A stretch of 64,000 nt of DNA, taken from positions 55,629 through 119,628 of the forward strand of contig CAKKTI010000017.1 of NCBI GenBank assembly GCA_920105805.1, in the 5' to 3' direction. This document shows, one piece after another, positions 25,025 to 37,380 of the stretch. The position numbers were made by a program, and so were the translations under genes. The stretch comes from Condylostoma magnum (lineage: Eukaryota > Ciliophora > Heterotrichea > Heterotrichida > Condylostomatidae). How positions within the stretch are numbered: the first letter of the stretch is position 1; each line of letters opens with the position of its first letter. The notes under the pieces are model-generated. The model was given only the letters and a program-made list of their open reading frames with translations. It was not told the DNA's origin and did no database searches.

Positions 25025-26092
25025 ATGTCAATATTTAAAAGTATGTCAAGATAAATAAAAAGACTTATAGATCTACGAAGTGATACGATAACTACTCCAA
25101 CTGAAGGAATGTATAAAGCAATGATGACTGCAAAGCTAGGAGATGATGGATTTGATGATGAACCAACAACTAAACTAATGCAATCTAAAGTATCAGATTT
25201 GTTTTAAAAGGAGGCAGCATTATTTGTTCCATCAGGAACCATGGGAAACTTGATTTCAATGCTAACTTTATGTTAAAGAGGATAAAAGGCTATTTTAGGA
25301 GATAAATCCCACCTATATATGACAGAACAAGGAGGTATTGCATCTATAGCTGGGATTTTCCCTCACTCTGTACCTAATTTACCAGATGGGAGATTAGATT
25401 TGAGTTTAATTAAAAAGGCTATTTTGCCTACTACGGATTACTTTAGTGAAGCTAAAGTTATTTGTTTAGAAAATACACATAATACATGTGGAGGGAAAGT
25501 GATAGGATTAGATCATATGAAAGAATTAAGATAAGTATGCGATGAGAACTAGCTAAAATTGCATTTAGATGGATCCAGGATATTTAATGCTTGATATTAT
25601 TAGAGTTTATAGAACCCTTAAGTATAACTACATGAATTGGTTAAAGATGCTGATACTTTGAATGTCTGCTTTTCTAAAGGAATGGGATGTCCAGTTGGAT
25701 CAGTTATTTTAGGAAGTCAGGATTTTATTAGAAGAGCTAAGAGGTGGAGAAGAGCTTTAGGAGGGTCTATGAGGCAATCTGGAGTGCTAACAAGTGCTAT
25801 TATATACTCTCTTGATAGATATTAAGAAATAGTTTAATCAGACTATGAAAAAGCTTAATTTTTATACAAGGGTTTAAAGGAGTTAGGATACAATCTAGAA
25901 TAACCTCAAAGCAATATCATTAATATTTGATTATAAAAGAATTAAGATGTTAACAAATTCAATTAGGGATTAAGAGAGCATAACGTTTTAGCAATGGCTA
26001 GAATGAACCGCTATATAAGATTACTTACGCATCAATGTATAGAGTATGATGAACTCAAGCTAGCCTTAGATGCATTTGAAAAGCTTAGATAA
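25025..26092 (+). CDS. L-threonine aldolase (low-specificity type)
   Basis: PLP enzyme that splits L-threonine or L-allo-threonine into glycine and acetaldehyde. 355 residues. Starts with the family hallmark IDLRSDTITTPTEGMY and DDGFDDEPT. The PLP lysine is in CFSKGMGCPVGS and is followed by the conserved RRALGGSMRQSGVL. HLDGSRIFNA matches the aspartate that binds the PLP nitrogen. Multiple Gln codons are TAA/TAG, and TGA codes Trp in NIIWL-type sequence near residue 302. The stop is set at TAA 26090-26092, where homology ends; there is no in-frame TGA for about 300 bases beyond. The convergent WD40 gene ends a few bases away. Confidence 0.93.
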
Positions 26093-26094
26093 GG

Positions 26095-28596
26095 TTAAAT
26101 TTTATTTATATTTTGTTGTGCTTTGATTTCAATCATTTTTTGTATAGAATAAGTAAAGAAATAACTAAATAATTAATCTGTAATATCATTAAGTAAGTTT
26201 TTGATCTCTTGCAATTTCTCATTTGAATAGTTTAAATTGAAAATAACACCTCTTGCCTCTTATATTTACCCAATTACCAAATAACACTTTGCTGCTTACT
26301 CTGGTTTTCCCTTTTTTAACAAAATGTTAGCTATTTAAGGAAAAGCAGCACTTTCTTACTAATGCAACTTTGCTAATAAAATTGCTTCTATGATAAAGTT
26401 ATTCTGAATATATAATTCTATTGATTGTTAAACCATGCAACACGATAGGAGATAAGCTACAGCTTTATGCAAATCTCTTTTTAACCTATAATACTCACTT
26501 TTCTCATTACAAACATTTATCCAGTTTTCACCATTAACTAAAAAACCAAATTAATCCCACTATTCATTAATTTCTATATCTGGAAGTTTAGGTAAAAGCA
26601 AGTTCCTGGTTGATAATCAAACATTCAAGCAAGGATGTGGATTTTATGATTACTTTTGTTCAATTATCTAACAAGTTTCATCTTAGTTTATCTGAAACAC
26701 ATTATTATTACCTCTAACATCCAATAGCATATCTTTTAAAGCTTATAAAGCATCATTTCTATTTTAATTAAAGATTTATTAATCAAGTTCTCCAAATAGC
26801 TTTTTACTTTATTACAGTCTAATTTAAGTTTTTGGCAGTTTTGGAGGAGTTTATCATGTACTGTCGACTTTCAAACTCCAAAATTTCACGATTTAGTCAT
26901 CTCCTCCACTAACAAATGAATCCTATGAAATTAGTATAACTGATCTTACTGCTCCTATATGCTTTCGATAATTTGTCAGTGGGTCCTTTGTTAAAAATGA
27001 TCAAATTTGTATTGAGTAATCTAAGCTTGAAGTTATAATTATCTCATTATTGAGTGTTACTGATAATATAGGCCTACAATGTCCTTTTAAGTAGGTAGGA
27101 TTATCTAATTGTCCTAATTATAATAAAGAGCAAGTGCAGTCATCAGATCCTATTGCTAGAAACTATTCAAAATAGTTAATTTAATTGATTTTTCCTTAGT
27201 GCAGTGTTAAAGCATTAAGTCTCTCATTATTGTTATTATAAACTAGTAAATTTCCTTCTTCAGTTCCTAAATACAATAATTCGTATATAACTATAGCTGC
27301 TGTTATATTGAAATCTAGTTGTAAAATCAGATTGTACCTTTAGGCGAAAAAACTAATTTAATACAACTTTCCTTAATTAGAAATGAGTTAGTAATTTTTA
27401 TCCTTTTTGTATATATAAATAATTTATGAGCCAGGATTTAATTATTAGAGTAAGTTTTTATCCATTACTAAAAGCTGTTCTTCATTTTAATCAAATACTC
27501 TTAATCTTTCTTTAGACTCACAAAAGATCCGATTTTAAACCAGGAAGATATTAGTAAACTTCTCTTTTAGCCTTCGAGTCATGTTACTCATTCCCAAGTC
27601 TTCTTCTATTCTTTTAACAGATCCATCACATAAGAAAATTTATTCATTGTTATAGTGTAATACGTTAATAGATCCCTCTATTGTACTGATAATTCATTGT
27701 GGCTCTGTATACACAAATTGTTTAGCATTAGCTCTACTCTCTTTTAGTTTATCTAAATAAAACTATATATTTCATTTAATTATCAATCTATCAAATCCAA
27801 AGGTATAGATATTGTCTTAAAACACAAATATACCGTTAACTATAGCATCATGTTCGTTATTAATAACAGTTTGTATTATAAAACTATCAAGGTTTATGAT
27901 GATTAACTCTCCTTATTCTTTGGATAATATTCCATTACTAGCATCAATAAACTTTACCTGTATGCTAGATTTTTAGTTTTTAGTACTTATTTTGTAACTG
28001 TTTTTAATTTGACCTGTAACAACGTAATACAGCATTCCTTATTCATTTACTATTAGCATTTACTCATCTTATTGCATAAAGTCACAGCATTTTATTCTTC
28101 CTAATTCTAATTTAATCAAGGAATTTTTATAATATATATCTCCATTTAAACTAATAGCAAATAACTATGACTAATTTTCGAACATAGCAATTACCTCACA
28201 TTCAAACTTCTGTATTAATTATACTTATTCATCTAGCATAAAAATACTACCATCCTTATAACCCCCATACAATTATCCTTAGATTCATTTAATAATAATT
28301 CCTTGTTATAGTGTTCCTTTAAAGTCAATAAACCCATTGTTTTATTAATTGAATTAGTAGACGTAGCCATCTTGTGAGCCTATAGAAACAATATTGTCAT
28401 TAAAGTCAATACAAACAGGCTACCATTGCTTTATGTTAGTAGGACTTATGCAAGATAATCCAATTCCAGTCGTACTATTAATTACCATGACTTGACGCTT
28501 TGCACAGTAATATAAATATGAGTCCTTTTGGTTAACAAATCGTGAGTTGTTGTTAACTCATATAGGGGAATCTGGTATAATTTTATAGGGATTCAT
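26095..28596 (-). CDS. WD40 and TPR-like protein (Gemin5-like)
   Basis: About 833 residues. The first 560 or so hold degenerate WD repeats, probably two beta-propellers (for example GSQDGYVYQF, GSDDCTCSLL and SGGDDQIVKFWSL). The C-terminal part is helical with TPR-like repeats (HKAVAYLLSCCMVQQSIELY and KPEQAAKCYLVIGQIQEA). This order and the AAKCYL segment recall Gemin5, the snRNA-binding SMN-complex protein, but a different WD40/TPR scaffold is possible. Two stops are possible: TAA 26175-26173, or TAA 26097-26095, which shares the palindrome TTAA with the convergent threonine aldolase's second in-frame TAA. I chose the latter because the intervening frame reads like protein. Confidence 0.6.
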
Positions 28597-28747
28597 TAAA
28601 TATGTTGTTAATAATTTAATAGTAAAGAAGATATTAATAACTAAATCCTTTTAGTAGATTATTTCAAACAACTACGAGAATTTCACGTATTTTCTGTTAA
28701 TAAAATCACATTTTAATACAAAATATTATTTAGGCAAAAAATTACTG
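28597..28747. other. Short intergenic stretch
   Basis: 151 AT-rich bases between two same-strand genes. Nothing recognisable beyond a presumed promoter for the downstream WD40/TPR gene. Confidence 0.4.
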
Positions 28748-29605
28748 TTAATCATTCAAAATAAGCTCTTCTTCTCCTTGCATTACTAAATTACCAGAAC
28801 AGAACTGTCTTAAGGCTATTCTAACACTTGGAGTTAATCCATATACTAAGGCGTTGAAAAACCCAGAAATAGATGCAAATGACCATGCTAAAATAATCAA
28901 TACAAATAAAGGATCATCAGGATTAAAGAAATCGTATATTCTATTTACTGTTGCAAATGTATAATCTATAATCAATAATAAAGGATAAAGCTTAAGTCTT
29001 CTCACTAATTTTTAAGCTGATACAATATCTTCCGTATCATCACTCACATACTCATAAATTACCCTTATAATTGTTAAATATATGATTATATTAAATATAA
29101 TAGTCATTCATAAGGGAACATAAAATGTAGCCATTCTTCAAAATAGCACCATTCCTCTATTATTTCCTTAAATCCAGCATAATCCTCCTGCCTCTCCATA
29201 ACTATCTGTACTTCAGGGCAACAGAGAAACAACTCCAGGTATTAAATATCCAAAAAATAACATTTTAAACTCATACTTCTCAACATCCTATACTTGTTTT
29301 ACTACAGAAAAATACAAAGCCAATGCAATGTTTAAAGTCCAAAGCACAGAACTTAGGCCGAATCATGTTAGATACATAGCTTAAAATCTACATATAGAAT
29401 CTCTTGAATTAGATTTAATTAAAAACCCAGCTGAAAATAAAATATCTGTGAGTGACAAATAAAAAATCAGCTTAAAGCTAAATCCTCGCAGCTCTTTAAA
29501 CCTTAAATAAACAGCAATTATAAAAGAAGAACTTAAGATACTGATAGAGGATGTTATGCAAGTCACGAGTCAAACTTAATTTTACTATTCCTCAGTTAAC
29601 CCCAT
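28748..29605 (-). CDS. Seven-transmembrane receptor, cAMP-receptor (cAR)-like
   Basis: 285 residues with about seven hydrophobic segments, a short extracellular N-terminus and a Cys-containing second extracellular loop. The segment FKLIFYLSLTDILFSAGFLI and the C-terminal FFNALVYGLTPSVRIALRQF resemble Dictyostelium cAR-like/class E GPCRs. Trp residues are encoded by TGA at several membrane-facing positions (VWLVTC, TWFGL). A role in chemical sensing is inferred; the ligand is unknown. The stop is TAA 28750-28748. The start is 44 bp from the divergent STIL-like gene. Confidence 0.75.
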
Positions 29606-29649
29606 TTATTTCACTCTTTTTCTATGTGAAGAGATGTTAAAATTTAAAA

Positions 29650-30855
29650 ATGGACAATTTAACAGTCGATCTTTCAAAATATACAAAAGAAATTTGCTTT
29701 ATAACTAGAGGAAATTATAATCTTAAACATACTAAGCTTAAAGATAAGACAATCTTATAAACAGAAAAAGTACTTCCAAGCTACAAATTAACAAAAGCAT
29801 TGCTTTCTAGAGTCAAGGCAAATCTTTCTAAGGTGACATCAGGTTATTTATCTGGTGTAAAAGCTTCAGATTGCACTAATAATTATTCATTATAGCACTT
29901 AACTACCATTTAAGGCCTAGGAGACTTGTAGATACCTTGTAGAATAGTCAATTAGAATTATACAGAGGGTGAGAACCTTTTTAAGTCAATGTTATCCCAA
30001 ATGCTGGTAAATTTTGACTAGAATAACGAGAAGGATGAAGATCTAATAAATCTATGTCCTTAATTTTTCAAAATACTGAATACTGGTAAGGAATTAGTAT
30101 TTGAGCATAGTATTTTATACCCGACTATTAATTTATAATTATAGCAAATAGAGCCTTTAAAGCTTATAGAAAGCCCTCTAACTTCGATACTTTTAGGCAA
30201 CGATATATATAAATCGTATAAATCTGGGTATTTAACGTTAGATAATCAAGGAAGAGTTTTAACATTATTAAAAAGGGATCCATTAAGCTATAGATATCCT
30301 ATAGTAGGAATCTGGATTAGAGGAGATGACTTATCTAGTAGAACTATCACTACTTAAGTATACGGTTCACTGCTTTAATTCGTAGAATTCAGATAAATAA
30401 AAAAGATATCAATTTCTCCAAATACTAAAAAGTTTTTAGTAGTTTAATTCAATTAAGCTCCTAAGTTTTATATAGGGAATTTACTAGGCGAAAATAGCTG
30501 AAAAATTATACGAACTGATTAATAAGTAGTAAAACACATAAAATAAGATTTTGAGATAAACGTGCAAATCAACCCCCCTGTATAAGAAACAATAAGTACA
30601 AATTGTAGCTTTTAAACTAATAGAAGCCTCAGCCCTTTTGAGTTAATAAAGCGACATAGAATATCTGAAAGTCCAATAATGACAAAGCGTAAAAACTATT
30701 CCTAGCAAACATGCAAATCAATGATTCTTAAAAAGAGCCAATAGAAGTCTATTAACTCCTAATACCGGAAAACAAGCGTTATAGAATCCTAAAGCTCACT
30801 GATTGAGTAATTGAAAGCCCAAATAGAAGAATTACAGCAAAAACTAGTTACATAA
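29650..30855 (+). CDS. STIL/Ana2-like centriole assembly protein
   Basis: 401 residues. The middle contains KRDPLSYRYPIVGIWIRG, closely resembling the signature of the STIL N-terminal domain (a Pro-Ile-Val-Gly-x-Trp core), followed by basic Ser-rich sequence and a C-terminal coiled coil (SSLIEQLKAQIEELQQKLV) like the one that binds PLK4 in STIL/Ana2. STIL is a core cartwheel factor, needed to build the thousands of basal bodies of a ciliate cortex. It is much shorter than human STIL (about 1,290 residues). The stop is TAA 30853-30855, with another TAA at 30865-30867 that overlaps the convergent gene's stop. Assigned from motif memory, not an alignment. Confidence 0.6.
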
Positions 30856-30863
30856 AAATGTAT

Positions 30864-31928
30864 TTAATACTTTATACTGGCTGAGCTCATGGTTGAAAAT
30901 ACTTTTTCCTCACTTTCCCTTTCTGCATATGTGAAATTTTGAAACATATTATTAAACTTTTCAATTTCAGTAGTAGTGATTACCTACTAATCATCAAAAT
31001 TAGGTTTAACCTTAATATTTATATCAATTGTCTATATTTCCAAAGGAGAAGTCATTTACTTATTATACACTTAATCTCACATAAATCCTTAAAATCATGA
31101 ATGCCCTTTTATCTCATGAATGCCTCTAAACCCAAGCCTATTCTTCTCTTTACGTTATATTAATCTATTGATAAAATCAATTCCTTGTAACGATCAACCC
31201 TAGCATTGGTATCGCTACAAGCTTACCTGCTTAACTAAAATAGCCTCTCTTACCTGCCTCCTATCCCTTCCTTAATACGGCCTTTTACCTTGAGTGATTT
31301 CATATAAAATAACTCCTAATGCAAAAAAATCTACAGATTCTCCATGATTTTACCTAAACATCACCTCAGGTGCCATATATCCAGGAGTTCCTGAAGTATC
31401 GCGGAAGTTTTCAGGCCGTAGAAATCTCGCTACTCCAAAATCAGTTAGATATAAGTACCCGTCTTAATCAAAAACTAGGTTTTCTGGTTTTATATCCCTG
31501 TGGATGATTCCTGAGCTATGTATGTACTCAAGGCCTAAGATAATACATGCGCTTATAAACTTAGCTTGATTTTCGTTTTTTACAGTTTTTCTGTTTATGT
31601 GATATCTTAAGTCACCTTTAGATTTGTAGTCTAGGGCTAGGTAGAGTGTTTGCCTATCTTAAAAGGCATTACGCATATTTACTATTAAGGGATGGCTGAT
31701 TTTTTCAAGGATCTGTCTTTCATTCATTACTAGGTGTATGCTATTTTTCCGTATTACTCGGGATTTCTGTATTTCCTTCATTGCATAATATATTTTGTTT
31801 GATTTTCTTTTAACTAATCATACTCTACCAAATCCACCTCTTCCAATTATATTAATGAACTTAAAGGATGAGCTTGATACTGAGTTTACGTGAACCACTT
31901 AGTTTTCTTTGTTATTGCAATTCCCCAT
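30864..31928 (-). CDS. Ser/Thr protein kinase, AGC/YANK-like
   Basis: 354 residues. Gly-loop [15 protein letters not shown] (its Trp encoded by TGA), catalytic Lys in [17 protein letters not shown] as in STK32/YANK kinases, [11 protein letters not shown], an intact DFG (LTDFGVAR) and [12 protein letters not shown]-tail with [13 protein letters not shown] resembles an AGC hydrophobic-motif region. It begins MGNCNNKEN, a likely N-myristoylation/palmitoylation signal. The TAA stop (30866-30864) overlaps the plus-strand TAA at 30865-30867 in the palindrome TTAA. Substrates are unknown. Confidence 0.87.
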
Positions 31929-32042
31929 TTTAAGATTAGCTCAATAGTTTATATATGTGAAAGAGGAAATCTAGTGCATGTTAACCTATAATGGGCCAGT
32001 ATAAGGAAAATAAGATGATATATTGATTAAATACAGTGATTA

Positions 32043-32585
32043 TTAACATGCTAAACTTGATTTCTTACTTGTAAACTTAATCTTTTTTCTTCTTATTGAA
32101 TTACAGCTTTAAGGCCGAGTATACTTAGCATCAAATAGCGCTGTAATTTCTTCTACATTATATGCTCCAGGGCCAGGCGATATATCAACTGCTTTCTAAT
32201 TAAATCTTTTCTCTTTACCTATCATAATACTAGGCTATCTTTTGTAATTAGAGGAAGCCAAATTGCATACTAAAGGAATCTACAAACTTCTGCTACTTCT
32301 AGATCGTCTATCTTTCTAGGGAGTAATTGAGCTTTAATTAACAGCTTTTATTGGGGAAACTCCTATCTTTCCTTACCTGTAACATTCAACTTTGGTATAT
32401 TGCCCTGGTCCTGGGGAATTTTCGTTATTCTTAGAAATCCTATTTGACTTTGGGAAAGAAAGCATTCTACCTTTAGTTTGTAATTAATAACAGTAACTTG
32501 CTGGTCCGGGATTACTTTAAATATCAAAAATCTCTGCTCGCTTCGTTTTGCCAATGGTAAAGGCTGGGCCTCTTTTAACCCTCAT
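32043..32585 (-). CDS. SHIPPO/ODF3-repeat ciliary protein
   Basis: 180 residues with at least three Pro-Gly-Pro repeats of the SHIPPO (STPGR) type: NPGPASY, SPGPGQY and SPGPGAY, spaced along a basic, Ser-rich chain. Such proteins line the inside of ciliary doublet microtubules or decorate outer dense fibres. An apparent alternative minus-strand frame (MAKRSEQRFLIF...) is a shadow, because the Pro-Gly repeats lie in the frame starting at 32585. It ends in a TAATAA pair (32045-32040). Syntaxin-16 lies 15 bp upstream on the same strand. Confidence 0.82.
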
Positions 32586-32600
32586 TTTTAATTTACACCG

Positions 32601-33467
32601 TTAAATAAACTAAATCCATTTCCAAATAAGAAACACTGCAAATATCCCTATTAACACTAGAAGGAATATAATACAGTAGAAACTTCGCATACTTTTTTAA
32701 TGATTTTCAGCTTGTGTTAACTCCTAGTTTCCTTTATGAACTTGTTGAGCACTTAATTACACATTGTAATCTATTCTATCTAATATTGTACCTTGATGCA
32801 TAACTAAAGAGGATAATTTTTTAAAGATATCAGCCAATTCTTGTATATTGTCAACTAATTCATCAATGCCTTTATCCCTATGTTGAAACTAAGAATCTTC
32901 TAATTAGTCTTATTGCATACTTGTGTCTTGATAAACTAAGAAATTATCCCCTTCTTGTAATCTTATCTTTTATATATAATTTGACTATGATTTCTAGAAA
33001 TTTTAAGTAATATTCTATAATTATATAGCAAAACTAGTCTATATATTTTTCCTAACTTTCTCATCGATTTCAGATCCCTTACAACTCAGTATATCCTTTA
33101 TAAATTCTTCACATTCCTTTATATAACTGGTAATTTCCCCAGATAATTCCTAAATTCTTCTATCTAACTGAGAACTATCCCCAAATACTTACTGTACTCT
33201 TTTCTTTTGTACTTCCTATAATAGATTAACTAAATATATATTACATTTTTAACTCAGTTCACTAAAATTCTCAATAGCACAATCATATTAGTCTACCCAT
33301 TCAGGCGGCAACTACATTTCAATTTTTCCCTAACAAACTTGCCCATTACTGTCTAAAAGTTTAATACTTCCTCCTTCCTTTCCATCCTACACAGATATAC
33401 TAGTCTACTTATTACTTTGCCGAAACTTTACAAATAGAGCAGTTTTGTCCCTTCTAAATCCTTTCAT
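32601..33467 (-). CDS. STX16: Syntaxin-16/Tlg2-type Qa-SNARE
   Basis: 288-residue t-SNARE of the trans-Golgi/early endosome. It starts with the conserved N-peptide RRDKTALFVKFRQS that binds Vps45-type SM proteins, then QLPPEWVDQ, a three-helix Habc region and the SNARE helix with the zero-layer Gln in VMHQGTILDRIDYNV. It ends with a C-terminal transmembrane anchor (YCIIFLLVLIGIFAVFLI). All parts match STX16/SYP41/Tlg2. The start codon is fixed by the N-peptide and is only 9 bp from the divergent karyopherin ATG. The stop is TAA 32603-32601. Confidence 0.92.
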
Positions 33468-33476
33468 CTTACTAAA
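33468..33476. promoter_or_regulatory. 9-bp spacer between divergent start codons
   Basis: Only CTTACTAAA separates the ATG of syntaxin-16 (33467, minus) from the ATG of the karyopherin (33477, plus). Both N-termini match their families, so neither start can move far downstream. Promoter elements must overlap coding sequence. Confidence 0.55.
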
Positions 33477-36400
33477 ATGGACGAAGATCTTGTATTGGAG
33501 ATCTAGGCTCTATTATTAACTAGCTTTACATGCACTAATAATGAAGAGTTATAGAGAGTAACAGCTAAGATTAACGAATTAAGTAATGATATTGAACCTT
33601 TTTTTAAAAGTTTAGTGTAAATTATTACATCAACTCAACCTGAAACGACGATTTAGGTTAAGAACAGTGCTGCTACTCAACTACGGAATTTTATAAGAAA
33701 CAAAACTGGGTAAAATGTGATTTAAGGTAAACTAAGAGGAGTATTTGGGTAAGAGATCATCAAGCTCTTATCGGAAAATTCATTAGACGATAGAGTTAGG
33801 GGGCAAATTGGATATAGTCTATTTCCTCTGTTAGCTTAGGATTCTGAGGATCCTTAAAGCGATATTGCTACTTAGATATCACCTGTTATTCTATAGTCAT
33901 TATTAGGAAATGACTCCTCAGTAGATGCTGGACTTCGGGCTATTAAAGGAATGTACTCAGGTATGGTGGCTTCTAAATTTAACAATTACTTTTTTAGCTC
34001 AATTGCTCGAAATTTGTGCGAACTTGGGAATAATTACAGATAGAGCTTAATAGATGCAATTTAATAAAACAATGTAGAGAGAGCTAACTTATGCGCTTCG
34101 ATTCTAACAATTTGGGGCAGTGCTATCAATACAGTAATTCAGTACTTCTTTGTGACTGATAACAGTGTGATTGTAGAACTTATACATAATTATGACTTTG
34201 GATGAATTTTATAACAAACTATCCTACTGCTGGTTCCTGATCCCAATTTCTAGCAACCTTTTATATTCAGTGTAGCTGTTTCAGAGTTTGCCCAAAAGTT
34301 CAACTAGTTCAAGCTCTAAATGATGTACAACATCAACATCCTAATGAATTTCTATGTCGATTATCTAAGAGACAGTAGCACAATAGACATCCAGCTTGAT
34401 TTTGCCTCCTCGTATATTCTTTAAAATTGCTACTAGATATTAGAGTAAATAAAACAAGGATTAACTGAATTTTTAAAGCTTTAAAATTTCCAACAACTAC
34501 TAGAAATCGATTACATCAACGAACTTATACTAGAGCTTCTACTTTTCATTGATAAAATAGTGTAATGCCCAGATTATTCCAGACTTATTCACGATTGCTA
34601 CTAAAATATACTAGTTGAGATATGCATAGTATTCCTAGCAACTAATCAAGACGATTTTGATACCTTTTAAGACCACCCGGATGAGTTTGTAAATCTAGCT
34701 AATGAACTGTGCGAGGGAAATGATTGCGAGTCTTATAGATCATGTGCAGCTTCATTAATACATACGATTAGTAGTCTAATAGAACCTTCCTTAAAGTTTT
34801 TACTATAGTTTACAATAGACTTAATATCAAGTAGTTTACAAGGAGCTGATTAAACTAGATTTGTTTATTTGAACATCTTCTAAGGATCATTCGTTGTAAG
34901 CTTATAATAGGAAAGGAGGGTGGATTTAGGGCTGCTTTTACTGAATTTAATGGCTATTAGTATTAGTGATAGAGTAGATTTGTTAAAAGACCTTGTAGGA
35001 TATATGAGCTCAAGGATTTATGAGATTGATGCTATTTAGGATGCAATGGTGTAATGCAGATTGTGCCAGTTTATTTAATTGTATATGTCAAAATGTATTA
35101 TTAATGATAAATTGATGAATAAGTTATTTGAAGTTCTGATGAAATACTTATACAACCCTAATTCTCCTAAAGCTATATAAGTTTAAGTATCAGATGCATT
35201 TTAATCTATTATAGTTGACACTGATTTTATGTAAATAGCAGATGACTTTATTAGTGAAAATATAGCAAAATTCATAGAAATAATTCCGTAGTAAACAGCC
35301 CATAGTTATTTTCAGGCACTTGAAGAAATTGCATTACAAAGTCCAGAGTCACTTATACAAAACATTGGTTAACTTATAAGAAATCTTATTAATAAAATCA
35401 ACTATCTAACAGTGAATCAAGTATCCCAGGATAAAATAATAATTGATAGATGCTGGAATATCATATTATCTATTGCTTCTTCAGAGGAATTTCCTGTAGA
35501 CTAGCTTCTCTCCTTTGAAACAGAACTTCTACCACTTATATAGCAAATTGAAAATCCTTAAAACCCAGATATTCATGACTAGATTATTAGATTTGAAAAC
35601 ATAGTATGTTAACGTCTAGAAACAGTTACTTCAACATGCTGGATGCTAATTACCTTTTTAAAGAATATTTTAGCAAAGAATAAAAATGCATTGCTTAATA
35701 TAGGAAAACTCATCAATATTTATATTGTATACGGTACATAAGTTTTAATAGAGTAACCAGTGTATTTATAATATGTAATTGAGATATTAAATGAAAGTTT
35801 AAGAGTATAGGAAGAATAATCAATAAATGCAGCATGGAGTACGTAAGGAGCTTTACTATATCAAACTTTATTCTTTGTCTTATAAAGATAAACAGTCTTA
35901 GATCAGTAATTCCCTGTGATTATGAATATTTTAATGCAAAGAGTGCAACAGTGCAAGATGAAGGTAATTTAAGCTAGAATATACGGAGCTGTATTAATGG
36001 GAGCTGTTTACAATCCTTCCCTATGACTATAGACTATATAAACTGGCTACCTTAATGAAAACTTATGGTATTTAAGTGATATTTTAAGAATAATTATGCA
36101 GTAAAAGTCTATTTTCTAGAGTGATTATGATAAAAAGATTGCAGTAATTAGCATTATGGAGCTTTTTGGGATGGATTAATTGCCTAGCCTGCTTTCGTAG
36201 TAATTAATAAATGTTTTTGCAAGTCTGATAGATATTCTTATAAACATCAAGGAAGACGGCAAATCAGTTATAGAATAAGTTCAAAATCCAGATATACAAG
36301 GACTATCAATTCAAGGTACAAAAATTATGATGAGAACCAAGCCATCTAGAGGGTAATTAAAGTACCAATGTTATTAAGATATCAAAAACTTAATTTCACC

Positions 36401-36620
36401 TATAAAACAAATCGATGAATTTGACTATTTCAGACAAAAGCTAAGACAAATATCTTAAATCAGTCAACAAGCTATTCAGTATTTATCATCCAACTTGAGT
36501 CCAATATACTAAGAAAAATTGAAAGAACTAATTATGAAGAAAAGAATCAAATTAGGGAACTTTTAAGGGGATAATACATCAGCACGGAAAATAGTCAAAA
36601 TTAAAAGAAGGAATATTTAG
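33477..36620 (+). CDS. Importin-beta-like karyopherin (IPO7/8-like)
   Basis: 1,047 residues, the expected size for importin-beta family nuclear transport receptors. The N-terminus, with QVKNSAATQLRNFIRNKTG around residue 60, matches the importin N-terminal HEAT repeats that bind Ran-GTP. The rest is a solenoid of helical HEAT-like repeats with acidic loops. The C-terminal end is basic (KIVKIKRRNI). Dozens of Gln are TAA/TAG. It imports or exports cargo through nuclear pores; the specific cargo is not predictable. The stop is TAG 36618-36620, 50 bp before the RNase H2B start on the same strand. Confidence 0.82.
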
Positions 36621-36670
36621 TATTAAATGGTTAATTGGTATTAAAGAAATTATCTGTTGTTATAATAAAA

Positions 36671-37375
36671 ATGTAAAGTGGCGGGAAAGGTCTACTTATA
36701 ATGCCTAATGCATTAGCTAACCATGAAGTATATAGATTAACGTTAAGGAATGGAAAGTAAAAGAGCTGTATTGTTTCTAACAATAAACTGTATATCCTCT
36801 CTAAAATGAACTACCCTGGGTCTATTTTTATGAGTAATTAATTAATACAGTCATGCTAAATAATTTTTCCAATACCTATAAATCCAATGATACTAATACT
36901 ATCTAGTTTAGATGATAGGTTTAAGTGTATTGATGATATATAAGTATCTAATTAATTCATTAAGGATATTCTACCCGTTTATATGGATTAAGCATGTGAA
37001 AAGACAACATATGAGGATAACACTTACTATAAATTTTCCTAATAAAGCAAGTAAGTTTGAATCATTTAGCATGTAGATAAGCTTAAAGAATTATGCTAAA
37101 ATTACCTAAAGAGTGCTTAAGGGTTAAATGACTTTTTACTGTCTAAATTAGCAATAGAAATACTTTATGATTACCTAGAGGACGATTTATTAAACATTTT
37201 ATTAGAACATTACAATATAACACAGGATTAGTTATTCTCTGTCCAATTATAGCAATCTGAGACTCAACAACCATACATAAAGCGTTATAACTCAAAACCA
37301 ATTAAACCATAAAAGAAAGCAATAGATCCAAATTAACGAACACTAACAAGTATGTTTAAAAGAATTAGTAAGTAA
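36671..37375 (+). CDS. RNASEH2B: RNase H2 subunit B with C-terminal PIP box
   Basis: Accessory subunit of the RNase H2 trimer that removes ribonucleotides from DNA. 234 residues. The N-terminal triple-barrel region reads VYRLTLRNGKQKSCIV and PIPINPMILILSSLDD, as in the family. The helical part (KLKELCQNYLKSAQGLNDF) aligns with the wHTH domain of human RNASEH2B. The C-terminus RTLTSMFKRISK looks like a PCNA-interacting PIP box, at the same place as the SIDTFF box of the human protein. It ends in TAATAA at 37373-37378, about 5 bp from the stop of the convergent coiled-coil gene. Confidence 0.8.
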
Positions 37376-37380
37376 TAACA

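Noticed and set aside
32363-32554. 63-residue minus-strand ORF (MAKRSEQRFLIF...)
   Set aside because: It is in a different frame from the SHIPPO Pro-Gly-Pro repeats, which span the whole segment and identify the true frame.
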